From an uncultured Candidatus Competibacteraceae bacterium (GTDB taxonomy: Bacteria > Pseudomonadota > Gammaproteobacteria > Competibacterales > Competibacteraceae): a DNA stretch of 64,000 bases. A program made the translations under genes and the position numbers. The first letter of the stretch is position 1, and every line of letters begins with the position of its first letter. A model generated the notes under the pieces. That model made no database searches and was not told the origin of the DNA. It saw only the letters and a program-made list of their open reading frames with translations. Positions 37,376-46,092 of this stretch are shown piece after piece. The DNA is taken from NCBI GenBank assembly GCA_903879705.1, contig CAIRMO010000109.1, forward strand, positions 1-64,000, read 5' to 3'.

Positions 37376-37589
37376 TTATGGGGGCTGCATCATTTTGAAT
37401 CACACCTGTTCTATCCATTATCAGACCCTATCGTTTCCGCAGTGGCCGGGATATTCGCGTCCTGTTGAACCCGTTCTTACCGCGGCGGGATACGACTTGA
37501 AGGAGGTCATCCGTCAGATAGAAGTTCGCCATAGCAAACGTCAGGCCGCGATCGATTCGGCCCATCGTCAACAAAAAATTAACAAATAG
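37368..37589 (+). CDS. Small open frame of unknown nature
   Basis: The 73-residue frame ends in a charged stretch (VIRQIEVRHSKRQAAIDSAH) that looks more protein-like than its first 25 residues. No ribosome site is clear. It may be the 3' remnant of a longer gene, given the mobile-DNA relics on either side. Not recognised. Confidence 0.25.
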   Translation: MRYYGGCIILNHTCSIHYQTLSFPQWPGYSRPVEPVLTAAGYDLKEVIRQIEVRHSKRQAAIDSAHRQQKINK

Positions 37590-37592
37590 TGA

Positions 37593-37629
37593 CAGATGTC
37601 CTGAAAAAAGTTACATATGTTCTAAAAAA
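37593..37629 (+). repeat. Two direct repeats of about 18 bp
   Basis: ACAGATGTCCTGAAAAAAG is followed at once by ACATATGTTCTAAAAAAG. Short adjacent repeats like these occur at the ends of IS21-type elements; no transposase remains next to them, so the link is a guess. Confidence 0.4.
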
Positions 37630-37718
37630 GCAGAAATACCTATAAATTCAATTTCTTACAAAAAATAAGCGCAATTACCGCGATCATATCGGAAAGTGTT
37701 TATCTTTTATGGTAAGCT

Positions 37719-37750
37719 CGGTCCCTTCGACCGCTTGGGTAATTCCCAAG
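37719..37750 (+). promoter_or_regulatory. Two adjacent perfect hairpins in the leader of the caspase cluster
   Basis: CGGTC-CCTTC-GACCG (37719-37733) is followed with no gap by CTTGGG-TAATT-CCCAAG (37734-37750), then GATTTT. They lie 177 bases before the lipoprotein ATG. They could be a terminator-like attenuator or a pair of operators. Confidence 0.45.
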
Positions 37751-37926
37751 GATTTTGGAGACTGCAATTAAGTATAGATTTCCCAATTCAAAACCGAACA
37801 GGCCTCAATAAATAAGTTATTATTTAGAATAACTAAATTCTGAATAATATTAGCGACGCATTGATCAGTATTTGGGAAACTATAAGTGACGCGAAAAAAT
37901 TTCTTTAATAATAAGGAGATGCATTT

Positions 37927-39000
37927 ATGCGGTATTGTGATATAGCTCCCCGTGTTATCGATCTCAAGATAATCGCCGTCGTGGCAGGCAGTGTGATGCT
38001 CATCAGCTGTGCTACGCCCCTGACTCGCGAGGATCGCATTGGCCCCGATGATGGTTCCGATAGTTGTCGCCGCAATGTGGTGGCGCTCGACTCCACTGGT
38101 AATTTCTTTGCCGAGGATATGCTCAAGGGCGCGGTTGTTGGGGCAACGACTGGGGCATTAGCCGGTGGAATGCTCGCCATATTATCAGGGAAGTCCGGTC
38201 AAGACGTCGCCAAAAGCGCTTTGATTGGCGGTGCCGTAGGCGGGATGGCTGGAGCCATTGGCGGCTATTACAAGAGCCGAATGGAGCAAGGTCGTGATCA
38301 GGCCGTTTTAGCGATTAACAAAGATCTGACCCGTGAAGCCAGCGAACTCGATAAGGCTGATACCGCAGTTAGAGCCTTGATTACTTGTCGTGTGGATGAA
38401 CGTGACCAGATTCGCGCCGATTACGCTGCTAAACGGATATCCAAGAGTGAAGCGCAACGCCGCTGGAACCTACTCCAGGAACAGGTCCGCCGCGATAACA
38501 ACCTGATGCAGATGGTGGCCGAGAATATCGGCAAGCGCCAGGAAGAATACAAATACGCCAGCGACCAAGTGGCGGCTGAATTCGATATCTCCAAGTTGCC
38601 GCCGGCGGAACAACGAGCAGCGAAAAAACGCATCGCCGCCAACGATAAACGTATCGATGGAGAATACACGCAAGAGGTGGCCAAAATTGATCGGGATATT
38701 GCTAATCAGCGGAAAACCAAAAAGATGACGGCTGATCTTGATCAGGAGAAGAAGAGACGCCAAATCGCTGCTCAACAGGCACGCGATACCAAGAAGCAGG
38801 TCAATCAGAAGACCGGTGGTTCACAGGAGGCTGTGAAAACAGCCTCTAACTACTCCTCCACTCGAAATAAAGCGGAGAATACCGCTAAGACTGCTAAGAA
38901 TTATCAATCCGAGGTGGCTGTAGCGAATGACGGCTTCGAGAAGACCAGCCAGTGGGAGAATCTCCATAGGCCCGTCTATGCACTGCACATCGTAGGATAA
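37927..39000 (+). CDS. Lipoprotein with a glycine-zipper segment and coiled-coil
   Basis: The 357-residue product has an N-terminal hydrophobic segment ending in the lipobox LISC, with Cys28 as the lipid-bearing residue. Residues about 66-120 alternate Gly and Ala (GAVVGATTGALAGGMLA ... GGAVGGMAGAIGGYY), a glycine zipper that could insert in or lie on the outer membrane. The rest is charged and helical, rich in Lys, Gln and Arg. AAGGAGA lies 8 bases before the ATG. It heads the co-directional series with the two caspase-like genes, 100 bases upstream of the first. The function is unknown; anchoring of the proteases is a possibility. Confidence 0.8.
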   Translation: MRYCDIAPRVIDLKIIAVVAGSVMLISCATPLTREDRIGPDDGSDSCRRNVVALDSTGNFFAEDMLKGAVVGATTGALAGGMLAILSGKSGQDVAKSALIGGAVGGMAGAIGGYYKSRMEQGRDQAVLAINKDLTREASELDKADTAVRALITCRVDERDQIRADYAAKRISKSEAQRRWNLLQEQVRRDNNLMQMVAENIGKRQEEYKYASDQVAAEFDISKLPPAEQRAAKKRIAANDKRIDGEYTQEVAKIDRDIANQRKTKKMTADLDQEKKRRQIAAQQARDTKKQVNQKTGGSQEAVKTASNYSSTRNKAENTAKTAKNYQSEVAVANDGFEKTSQWENLHRPVYALHIVG

Positions 39001-39100
39001 AATCAAAGGGGAGGAGTGCCAAAATCGCTCCTTCCCTGTCAACCCGAAGTTATATCAGTAGTATTTTTAGAGTTTTCTCGAACTGATTAGGACGGTACTT

Positions 39101-42100
39101 ATGAAAACTTGCAATAATAAAAAAACCGGTTGTTGCCAGAAAAATTCAATTTTCATTAGCCAGTATTGGCTTATCACTCTGGTCATCGCGGTACTGACAA
39201 CATCTTTCCAAGTTTCAGCCGAACCCATCCCAGCGGTAGCAGAGTCGCCTTATTTGCGCATTGAAGCGTTTGATCACACGGCTATCATCAATCGAATGGC
39301 TTTGGACCAAGAAAAAACATTGCTGCTCACCGTCTCCGACGATAAAACCGCTCGCCTATGGAATTTGCCCGGAGGGGAACTTCGCGGTGTTTTGCGCGTC
39401 CCCATTGACAATGGACTTGAAGGCGCTATTTATGCAGGCGCTCTTTCTCCGGATGGTAAAACCGCGATTCTTGCCGGTTCCATTACGAATAATGAAAACA
39501 GTTTCTCTATATATCTTTATGACACCGCTAACCTGCGCATGAAGAGCCGTCTTTCCAAATTACCTTCGGAGATCCTTCACGTCGCTTATACTCCCGATGG
39601 GACACGTTTTGCTGCGGCTTTTGGTAGCGCGGGGGGTGTTATAGTGTGGGATAGCTCCTCTGGCAAAAAAGTGGCTGAGGATTTAAAATATGGCGCTGCT
39701 TGCAATTGGATTGTTTTTGCCGGCGATGGCCGCATGGCTACCAGCAGCGATGACGGTTTTATTCGTATCTACGACCCCAAAATGCAGCTTCTTCATCAAA
39801 TAAAAAGTAGCAATGGAAAGGAACCTTATAGCCTTTCCTTTTCCGAAGATGGTCACCTTCTCGCAGTGGGCTACAAGGATAAAATTAAGGTCGAAATTAT
39901 TGATACCACGCTTGGCAAAGTGGTCAAAACTCCTAGCGTTGACGGCTTGGCGGGAGAAGAACTCTCCTCAGTCGCTTGGTCAGGCGGAGACTTACTGGCG
40001 GCAGGTGCCGCTGCTAAGGGCGATAAACGAATGATTCGGCGCTGGCCACAAAGCGGTGGCAAGCCAATAGATGTGCCGATAGCGGAAAATGCGATTACTA
40101 GTTTGTCCACGCTACCAAATGGCGCATGGTTATATGCGACAGCGGAACCTTCTTGGGGGATTGTTACGCCGGATGGTCGCTTTCTAATGCGACACGACTC
40201 ACCCATCGCCGATTTTCGCAACATATTCCGCCATCGCTTTGCCCTTTCCGGTGATGGTCTAGCAGTAGAGTGGCGGCTCAATTCTAAACAAACAGCTCGC
40301 TTCCGCTTTAACTTGACCCAGCCCGATCAGGAGTTGACGATTAATCCCCCTCCCGATGCGGAATTGACCTCACCGATCACTAATGACGCCGTTTTGCCGG
40401 TTGATAAATGGCAAAATACTATGACGCCTGTCTTCAAAAAATCTCCGATTACTTTGGGTCGTAACGAGACATCCCGTAGCTTGGCGATTGCAGCAGATCA
40501 TAGCGGTTTTGTCTTAGGGACTGATCATTATATTCGTTGGTTTGATGCCCAGGGTGCCGAGTTGGTGAAAATGGATGTGCCGGCGTCGGCTGCTGGGGTG
40601 AATCTTTCCCGGGATGGCCGCTATTTGGTGGCCGCATTGGCCGATGGCGCTCTGCATTGGTATCGACTGCACTCGGCTCAACCGGGCCGTCAAGCCAGCA
40701 TTGAGGAATATGCTGGTTTGTTCCTCAGCGTTGATGGGGTGCGCTGGATCGCGTGGACTAAGGAAGGTTTCTTTGCCCACTCCATGAATGGCGGAAAAAA
40801 TTTGGCGGGTTATCACCTGAACCGTGGCAGTAATAAGACCCCCGAATGGATCGATTTCGGTCAACTCTATCAGAGCTTCTATTCGCCATCGCTGTTGAGC
40901 CGTAAAATGATTGGTGGACAAGAAGCGACTTTGCAAGCCCAATTTGCCCAAGCACAAGAAGTGGTCAAAAGACTTTTTGCTGAACCAGTCCCTGAGGTGG
41001 AATGGGTCGAATATTGTCTACTGGAAAAAACTGACACGGTCACCCGCGCTTTCCGTCGAGTGGAACCTGCGCCGGTTGCGACCTCCGCGACACCTGTTGT
41101 CACGCCTACAACAACATCAACGGGTACGGGTTCCTGTTCTCCCATCGGAAAAAGTACTACCCGCGCCTTTTCTCGGGCGCAGCAACCTATCCCCACGACT
41201 GCTGCTCCAGTAACAACCGCTACCGCTGCTAGTGAAGTCAAGCCAGAGGAGCCGGTGTTGCAAACGAATGACCTGCCTGCCGGTAAAAGACTGGTACGCT
41301 TGCGCTTCAAACTCAAGGAACGGAATGGCGGTGTGAGCGAGATTCAACTGTTGCGCAACGGCGTTGTCGTAGAAAATGCTAATGCCAAAACGCGGGGCTT
41401 TTCACGAGCGACTACGTCACCAGTTGCGAATAGCGCAGCCACTCCTGCCAAAGAAAATACGACAAAAGAAGGCGAAGTCATTCTCGAACGGGATTTAGAA
41501 CTGGACGAGGGAACTAACCGACTTCAAGTGCGGGCTTACGATGGCCGCTATAGCGCGAATGGTAAAAGTAGCATCGTTTCACTTGTAGTACCGGCGGTGG
41601 CGGCTCCTGTTGAGACAGCGACACGAGGTGAAAAACCTACCCCCCCAAAACTGTATGTCCTGTCAGTAGGGGTTAATAACTACCCGGGAAGTAATAGATT
41701 GACATATGCGGTGCCAGATGCCCGGTCTGTTGCTAAATTACTGGAGAACGATTTTAGTAAAAAGGACTACGAGAAAGTCTTTATCTCGCGCCTGTATGAT
41801 GAACAAGCCACTCGAGATAACATCGAAATGGCACTCAAAGCAATCGCCGAAAATCTCTCTGAGAATCGAAATCAACATATCTCTGAGGGGAAGAAGGATG
41901 TTGTGGTAGTTTACTTAGCTGGGCATGGAGCAAATTATAAAGGTACCTATTATTTTATCCCGATGTACAAGGAGGAGAAGCAGAATACAGATGATGACGA
42001 TCAGACGTTTTACGAAAAGATAGGTATTTCCCAGCAATGGTTGAGTGAGAAATTGGGAAAAATTTCCGAACACGCCAAGGGCGTTCTTCTTTTTCTTGAT

Positions 42101-42475
42101 TCTTGCCATGCAGGAGCCTACGATCCGAGCCAATCAGAATCTATCACTAAGGCAAAGGACAGTTTCGGAGAGTTGCTCATGATCGCTGCTGCGAGCTCCC
42201 AAGAAAGCGCCCAAGACCAGTACAAAACGCCAGATGGGATAAGCACTGAACACGGTGTTTTTGGTTATGTTGTATTCACTGGACTTGAGAAAGGGGCAGC
42301 AGGTGCAGATAAAAGAGTTACTGCGCTCCGACTTATCGAATTTGTTGGGGACGAAATGGAAAGAATTAGCAAACAAAAACAATATGCAAACCAACACCCG
42401 GCGGCGACTTCTCGTAATACAGATGTGAGCCGACTAAGGATTGGTTTGACTGCCGTCAAAGATGACAAAAAGTGA
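39101..42475 (+). CDS. Exported beta-propeller protein with a C-terminal caspase-like protease domain
   Basis: The 1124 residues begin with a signal peptide (cut expected after VSA, residue 40). WD40-like blades follow (DDKTARLWNLPGGELRGVL, LSPDGKTAILAGS, SDDGFIRIYDPKMQLL) over about 60-560. A Pro/Thr-rich linker region (645-860) holds a beta-sandwich-like stretch. The peptidase C14 fold runs from about 868 (KLYVLSVGVNNYPG). The catalytic dyad is His942 (YLAGHGANYKG) and Cys1002 (FLDSCHAGAYD). Caspase-like bacterial enzymes usually cleave after Arg or Lys, and the linker contains three TRAFSRA-type motifs. Location outside the cytoplasm is expected from the signal peptide. Confidence 0.88.
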   Translation: MKTCNNKKTGCCQKNSIFISQYWLITLVIAVLTTSFQVSAEPIPAVAESPYLRIEAFDHTAIINRMALDQEKTLLLTVSDDKTARLWNLPGGELRGVLRVPIDNGLEGAIYAGALSPDGKTAILAGSITNNENSFSIYLYDTANLRMKSRLSKLPSEILHVAYTPDGTRFAAAFGSAGGVIVWDSSSGKKVAEDLKYGAACNWIVFAGDGRMATSSDDGFIRIYDPKMQLLHQIKSSNGKEPYSLSFSEDGHLLAVGYKDKIKVEIIDTTLGKVVKTPSVDGLAGEELSSVAWSGGDLLAAGAAAKGDKRMIRRWPQSGGKPIDVPIAENAITSLSTLPNGAWLYATAEPSWGIVTPDGRFLMRHDSPIADFRNIFRHRFALSGDGLAVEWRLNSKQTARFRFNLTQPDQELTINPPPDAELTSPITNDAVLPVDKWQNTMTPVFKKSPITLGRNETSRSLAIAADHSGFVLGTDHYIRWFDAQGAELVKMDVPASAAGVNLSRDGRYLVAALADGALHWYRLHSAQPGRQASIEEYAGLFLSVDGVRWIAWTKEGFFAHSMNGGKNLAGYHLNRGSNKTPEWIDFGQLYQSFYSPSLLSRKMIGGQEATLQAQFAQAQEVVKRLFAEPVPEVEWVEYCLLEKTDTVTRAFRRVEPAPVATSATPVVTPTTTSTGTGSCSPIGKSTTRAFSRAQQPIPTTAAPVTTATAASEVKPEEPVLQTNDLPAGKRLVRLRFKLKERNGGVSEIQLLRNGVVVENANAKTRGFSRATTSPVANSAATPAKENTTKEGEVILERDLELDEGTNRLQVRAYDGRYSANGKSSIVSLVVPAVAAPVETATRGEKPTPPKLYVLSVGVNNYPGSNRLTYAVPDARSVAKLLENDFSKKDYEKVFISRLYDEQATRDNIEMALKAIAENLSENRNQHISEGKKDVVVVYLAGHGANYKGTYYFIPMYKEEKQNTDDDDQTFYEKIGISQQWLSEKLGKISEHAKGVLLFLDSCHAGAYDPSQSESITKAKDSFGELLMIAAASSQESAQDQYKTPDGISTEHGVFGYVVFTGLEKGAAGADKRVTALRLIEFVGDEMERISKQKQYANQHPAATSRNTDVSRLRIGLTAVKDDKK

Positions 42476-42524
42476 ATCCATCGTGCGATAACGCACCGCT
42501 AATACCTTCGAGGAAGATAGCCTC

Positions 42525-44282
42525 ATGAAAAAACACCATTTCTTTCGCTTTTTGAGCAATTATCCCCTGTCCAGATTGGGAAAAGCGTGTCTCTTTGGGC
42601 TGTGCGTCCTGAGCCTGTCAATCCCAGCCAGCGCCGCTGATATCTATGGCTTAGTCATCGGTATTAATGATTACCAAACATTCGACACGTTAGACGGGGC
42701 AGTGAACGATGCTCAAGGTGTTTTCGATGCACTAAATAGAATCGGTGCCAAGCAAGTCATCCTGCTGCTAGACAAAAAAGCAGACCGGGATACCATTTTC
42801 AGTAAATGGAAATCTCTCACCAGTCAAGCTAAAAAGGACGATATCCTTGTCTTCGCTTATGCCGGTCATGGTTCTCAAGAACCGGAACATGTAGCCAATT
42901 CGGAACTCGATGGCCGAGATGAAAATTTTATTCTGGCGGATTTCGCTCCACAGGGTCGATCCAGTTACCAGCGCATTGTTGACGATGAAATAGATGCTTT
43001 ATTTCGGGAAACTCCAGATTTGAAGATTTTATTCGTCGCTGATTCGTGCCATTCCGGAACGATGACCCGCGCCTTTGCTACACCGAAAAAATTTAAAAAG
43101 CGTTCGGTTCCCCCGCCTAATATCCAAGATGATGCTCTTATTGTGCTTTATGGCAAAAGTCGCGGAGAAAAAAACGTTAGTGCCAACCCTAGCAAGGAAG
43201 GTGGTACAGACAGCGAGGTTGCCACCAATGTTTTCAGTTTCAGCGGCGTTTCCGATGATGAAGAAGTCACTGAGTACCCGGACCCCGATACCAAAAAATC
43301 CGGTGGCGCCCTGAGTATGGCTTTCGCCAAGGTCTTGCGTTTCGTTGCTACCAACAACGAGCAAGGGGTTTCTAAGGAAAGGCTTCAGCACCTCATCACG
43401 GAAAACGTTCGAATGATCACCGAAGGACGGCAGGCATTACAGGTCGCTGGAAGTATCGATTTTTCCATCCCGATTAATGCCAAGCTATCGCCTACTAACA
43501 CAACGGATACAAAACCGTCAACTGATGACAAAGTAGCGCCAGTTGTACCCACCCAACAGTCAATAAACTTTACGGTATTCGTCGACAACGTCCCCGAAGC
43601 CGTTGCTGAAAATCAATGGCGACCCATTCTCGGTCAGGCGAAAACCACCAATGATAGGCAAACCGCTAACGCTATTTGGGACATAGGTAGAGAGAAGATA
43701 TTCTCTCTACTGGGCGATTTAGTTTATGATGGTCGTCAACCGAAGGTTCAAGAAACCAGAGCATTCTCTCGGGCGCAGAGCAAAACACCTGCTCCGGCGG
43801 GTAGCGTTGAAATCGCTTACGCCACTAAAGTATTCAATAAATTGATTGCGGTCGAGCGCATCAAAAAACGCAGTGAGACCGTAAGTCCGACTATGGTCTT
43901 GAAACCGAATGATCGCCTCCATCGTGCCGGTGAGCAGGTGACCTTGGAAACCAGTAATCAGCAATATCCTTATTTAACCCTCTTCAATATCGCATCCGAT
44001 GGGACTATCAATAACCTCTATCCCCTAAAGGAGGGAAACATCAACGATCCATTGGAAGTTCCAGTTGATAAGCCCTACGGATTACTCTTGAACGTAGAAC
44101 CACCGTATGGCAGTGATCATTTCGTAGTCATTTTCAGCGAGAAGCCCCTAACTGGATTGCATAAGGATCTTCAGGGCATGAACGGCGGTCAAAATGCCAA
44201 TCAAATTGAAGTCGCATTAGATCGTCATCTACAAGGAATCAAACACCAAATTGGCATTCATGGCGTTTTTACTGGATCATGA
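42525..44282 (+). CDS. Exported caspase-family protease
   Basis: The 585 residues have a signal peptide (cut after ASA, residue 37). The caspase domain starts directly: DIYGLVIGINDYQTFDTLDG, catalytic His115 in AYAGHGSQEPEH, and catalytic Cys175 in FVADSCHSGTMTRAF. The region after about 300 is not a recognised domain. It includes FTVFVDNVPEAVAENQWRPI and a C-terminal part (TMVLKPNDRLHRAGEQVTLE) resembling DUF4384, a domain often found with caspases. A TRAFSRAQ motif lies at 411-418. GAGGA is 13 bases before the ATG. The gene is 49 bases after the first caspase gene, with a hairpin (GTGCG-ATAA-CGCAC, 42483-42496) between. Confidence 0.88.
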   Translation: MKKHHFFRFLSNYPLSRLGKACLFGLCVLSLSIPASAADIYGLVIGINDYQTFDTLDGAVNDAQGVFDALNRIGAKQVILLLDKKADRDTIFSKWKSLTSQAKKDDILVFAYAGHGSQEPEHVANSELDGRDENFILADFAPQGRSSYQRIVDDEIDALFRETPDLKILFVADSCHSGTMTRAFATPKKFKKRSVPPPNIQDDALIVLYGKSRGEKNVSANPSKEGGTDSEVATNVFSFSGVSDDEEVTEYPDPDTKKSGGALSMAFAKVLRFVATNNEQGVSKERLQHLITENVRMITEGRQALQVAGSIDFSIPINAKLSPTNTTDTKPSTDDKVAPVVPTQQSINFTVFVDNVPEAVAENQWRPILGQAKTTNDRQTANAIWDIGREKIFSLLGDLVYDGRQPKVQETRAFSRAQSKTPAPAGSVEIAYATKVFNKLIAVERIKKRSETVSPTMVLKPNDRLHRAGEQVTLETSNQQYPYLTLFNIASDGTINNLYPLKEGNINDPLEVPVDKPYGLLLNVEPPYGSDHFVVIFSEKPLTGLHKDLQGMNGGQNANQIEVALDRHLQGIKHQIGIHGVFTGS

Positions 44283-44515
44283 TGCCAACTCACGATGATA
44301 TGCACTGGCATATCCCATGACTCAATTTCACTATCGTTATCAAAAATCAGGGCCATGTTTCTAACCGTTATGTCCTGTTGACAAACCAATCCTCGCTCCC
44401 GAAAACTGCAGAGAATGTGCAGGGTTGGGAGCAGGTTGTGTGCCACATAGACTCTGTCTATGTACCATGTTCGACTTGGATTTTATCCAGTCATTCCGAA
44501 TGAGAGGAGTAGACT
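44283..44515. other. Gap with a perfect 8-bp hairpin
   Basis: ACATAGAC-TCT-GTCTATGT at 44445-44463 is the only clear structure in these 233 bases. No T-run follows, so it could be an operator for the small gene downstream. No coding frame is convincing. Confidence 0.4.
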
Positions 44516-44995
44516 ATGAAAGCCATAATCAGGCCGTTTTTTGTGCTTGTTGCCACCATCCTTATTTTGCCGGCTGCTGTTAATTTGGCTGTCGCTGGTG
44601 AAAATAACCCCAACGATAATGCGAAGACCGAAATCGATACTGATCAGGCAGCAGGGTGGGCAAAATTCGCGAATGAAATCGCACAGTATGGTAAAGCCCA
44701 GCAAGATCCCATCGCTTTGATCTCTGCTGCCCGCATACTGAAGGAAAGCCGCATTAAGGAAGTCATTTCCGACAAGGCGTCCGACAAGGTGTCTGACAAG
44801 GCGTCTACAGCACCCACTTCGACTCAGCCAGCCGCCGAAGCTATAAAGGAATGGCTGGACGAAGCGCGCAAGATCGCCGAGGCATCGGATAAAAACAAAA
44901 CCGAGATCCTGGCTCTCGCTGATGAAGTGGGTAAAAAGACTAGGGGCTACTATACCCGGCATTATTACTACCGTTATCACCCAACTTGCCACTAG
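44516..44995 (+). CDS. Small exported protein of unknown function
   Basis: The 159 residues start with a signal peptide (cut expected after AVA, residue 27). The mature part is charged and mostly helical, with a three-fold SDKxSDK repeat near residues 84-95 and a Tyr/His-rich end (YYTRHYYYRYHPTCH). GAGAGGAG lies about 8 bases before the ATG. It follows the caspase pair on the same strand but after 233 bases, so it may have its own control. The His/Tyr/Cys tail could bind metal; that is a guess. Confidence 0.65.
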   Translation: MKAIIRPFFVLVATILILPAAVNLAVAGENNPNDNAKTEIDTDQAAGWAKFANEIAQYGKAQQDPIALISAARILKESRIKEVISDKASDKVSDKASTAPTSTQPAAEAIKEWLDEARKIAEASDKNKTEILALADEVGKKTRGYYTRHYYYRYHPTCH

Positions 44996-45159
44996 GTGGC
45001 AGGCTTCCATGCTGTTCCGCCTAACGCTGTCCTAGTGGTTAGGTAAGCAGCGCACCGACACGGGGCGATCTACCGAAATCCTGCTGGAAATCGGAGATCG
45101 CTGCCCGGACGGGTCTAGTCAAGGTACGAGTAGCGATTCCCCTGTTTTATGGGAGTTTC

Positions 45160-45177
45160 AACTCATTGAAATGAGTT
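45160..45177. repeat. Perfect 7-bp palindrome
   Basis: AACTCAT-TGAA-ATGAGTT stands alone between the small exported gene and the next frame. It could be an operator or part of a lost element. Confidence 0.3.
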
Positions 45178-45202
45178 TAATGAATCCCCGAAGACGACCC
45201 CT

Positions 45203-45514
45203 TCACTTGTTCCCCTTTCCGTGAGTTCGTTCTTTATAGTCAATTCTTAGGCGGTACTGTTGACCAAAATTGGGTAGGTTCCGAAAAACCCGGTTTTCAA
45301 ACAAACGTGTAATTGGTTCGGGGGCAGTATCAATCCCATGTAAAAAGCGACGGCGCAAAGACTCCAAACTTTCTCCTAAACGGCGCAGTCTCACATCGAT
45401 AAATCCCCCTACCCAAGATTCCCAGAAAAAGGTCTGCCATTCATTGACTAAAAGTTCTTGATTGTTCACATCGTAGCCGAAATTAGTAAACTCCTCTTCA
45501 AAAATTTTTCGCAC
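45203..45514 (-). CDS. Uncharacterised small protein, possibly a gene fragment
   Basis: The 103-residue frame has natural-looking composition (LLVNEWQTFFWESWVGGFI, LRRLGESLESLRRRF) and the frame stays open upstream to about 45548, suggesting the 5' end was lost. No ribosome site fits the ATG at 45514. No family is recognised. It ends in a basic tail. Confidence 0.4.
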   Translation of the reverse strand: MRKIFEEEFTNFGYDVNNQELLVNEWQTFFWESWVGGFIDVRLRRLGESLESLRRRFLHGIDTAPEPITRLFENRVFRNLPNFGQQYRLRIDYKERTHGKGNK

Positions 45515-45622
45515 TTTATCATCTAAATTAGCCCATTCTTGTTCGCACTAATCGCGATAACGAGTATTGGTAAAAAACTCGCCGTGGCTAAGGCAACTCG
45601 CAAAAAATATCCCCAACGGGAC

Positions 45623-45737
45623 CTGGCTCCCACGCTCCAGCGTGGGAGCCAGTCCAGACGCTCCAGCGTCCCGGATGATCCCGAAAGGCGGACCGCTGGA
45701 GCGGTAAGACCGCATTCCCACGCTGGAACGTGGGAAC
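45623..45737. repeat. Cluster of four palindromes with a GCTCCAGC core
   Basis: A perfect 14-bp-arm palindrome (45623-45652, two-base loop) is followed by GACGCTCCAGCGTC (45657-45670), ACCGCTGGAGCGGT (45692-45705) and TTCCCACGCTGGAACGTGGGAA (45716-45737). All share GCTCCAGC or its complement. This is a repeat family in an otherwise empty region, probably a non-coding mobile or structural element. Confidence 0.75.
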
Positions 45738-45842
45738 GAGAATGGGAGGGTATTTATTGCGCCTTGCCTAAGTTCATGGCGTAAACAAGAGGCCGGGAAT
45801 GGCTGCCAAATGTCTGCATATTCCCTTGATTAACGGAAGGAG

Positions 45843-45929
45843 TCGCCATATCTCGACCTCCCGAACAGTTTATAACTGCCGTTGACTACTTGGTGCTGGA
45901 ACGTCAGGCGGAAACCAAAAATAAATAAA
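45843..45929 (+). pseudogene. N-terminal relic of a Uma2-family nuclease
   Basis: After GGAAGGAG at 45836, the frame reads AISRPPEQFITAVDYLVLER followed by QAETKNK and a TAA. DYLxLERQAETK is the characteristic N-terminus of Uma2/DUF820 proteins. The ATG is lost and the rest of the gene is absent. Confidence 0.45.
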
Positions 45930-46043
45930 GTCCCCATTGGCCTCCAGACCTTCCGGGAAATTCACGAGGAAGATGCAGAATAGCGGTGGCGCGGGCATCA
46001 TGATCCTTACTGAATAACCCGCCAAGAATCCGCTGATTGTTTC

Positions 46044-46049
46044 TATAAT
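46044..46049 (+). promoter_or_regulatory. Consensus -10 box before ribF
   Basis: TATAAT matches the sigma-70 -10 consensus and lies 44 bases before the ribF ATG. A -35 box is not clear at the right spacing. Confidence 0.35.
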
Positions 46050-46092
46050 GGCGCTTCCCGCCCGCTACTGGCCCCAACCCCCGACAACACGC

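Larger units (their letters stand above)
37116..37926. other. 811-base gap with relics of mobile DNA and structured leader elements
   Basis: No convincing full gene lies here. The left half holds the possible group II intron relic (37205-37375) and a small open frame (37368-37589). The right half is AT-rich and holds direct repeats (37593-37629) and tandem hairpins (37719-37750) before the lipoprotein gene. Confidence 0.5.

Noticed and set aside
45151-45200. GTTTCAACTCATTGAAATGA considered as a CRISPR repeat
   Set aside because: Occurs once, with no spacers, no second copy and no cas genes in the window.
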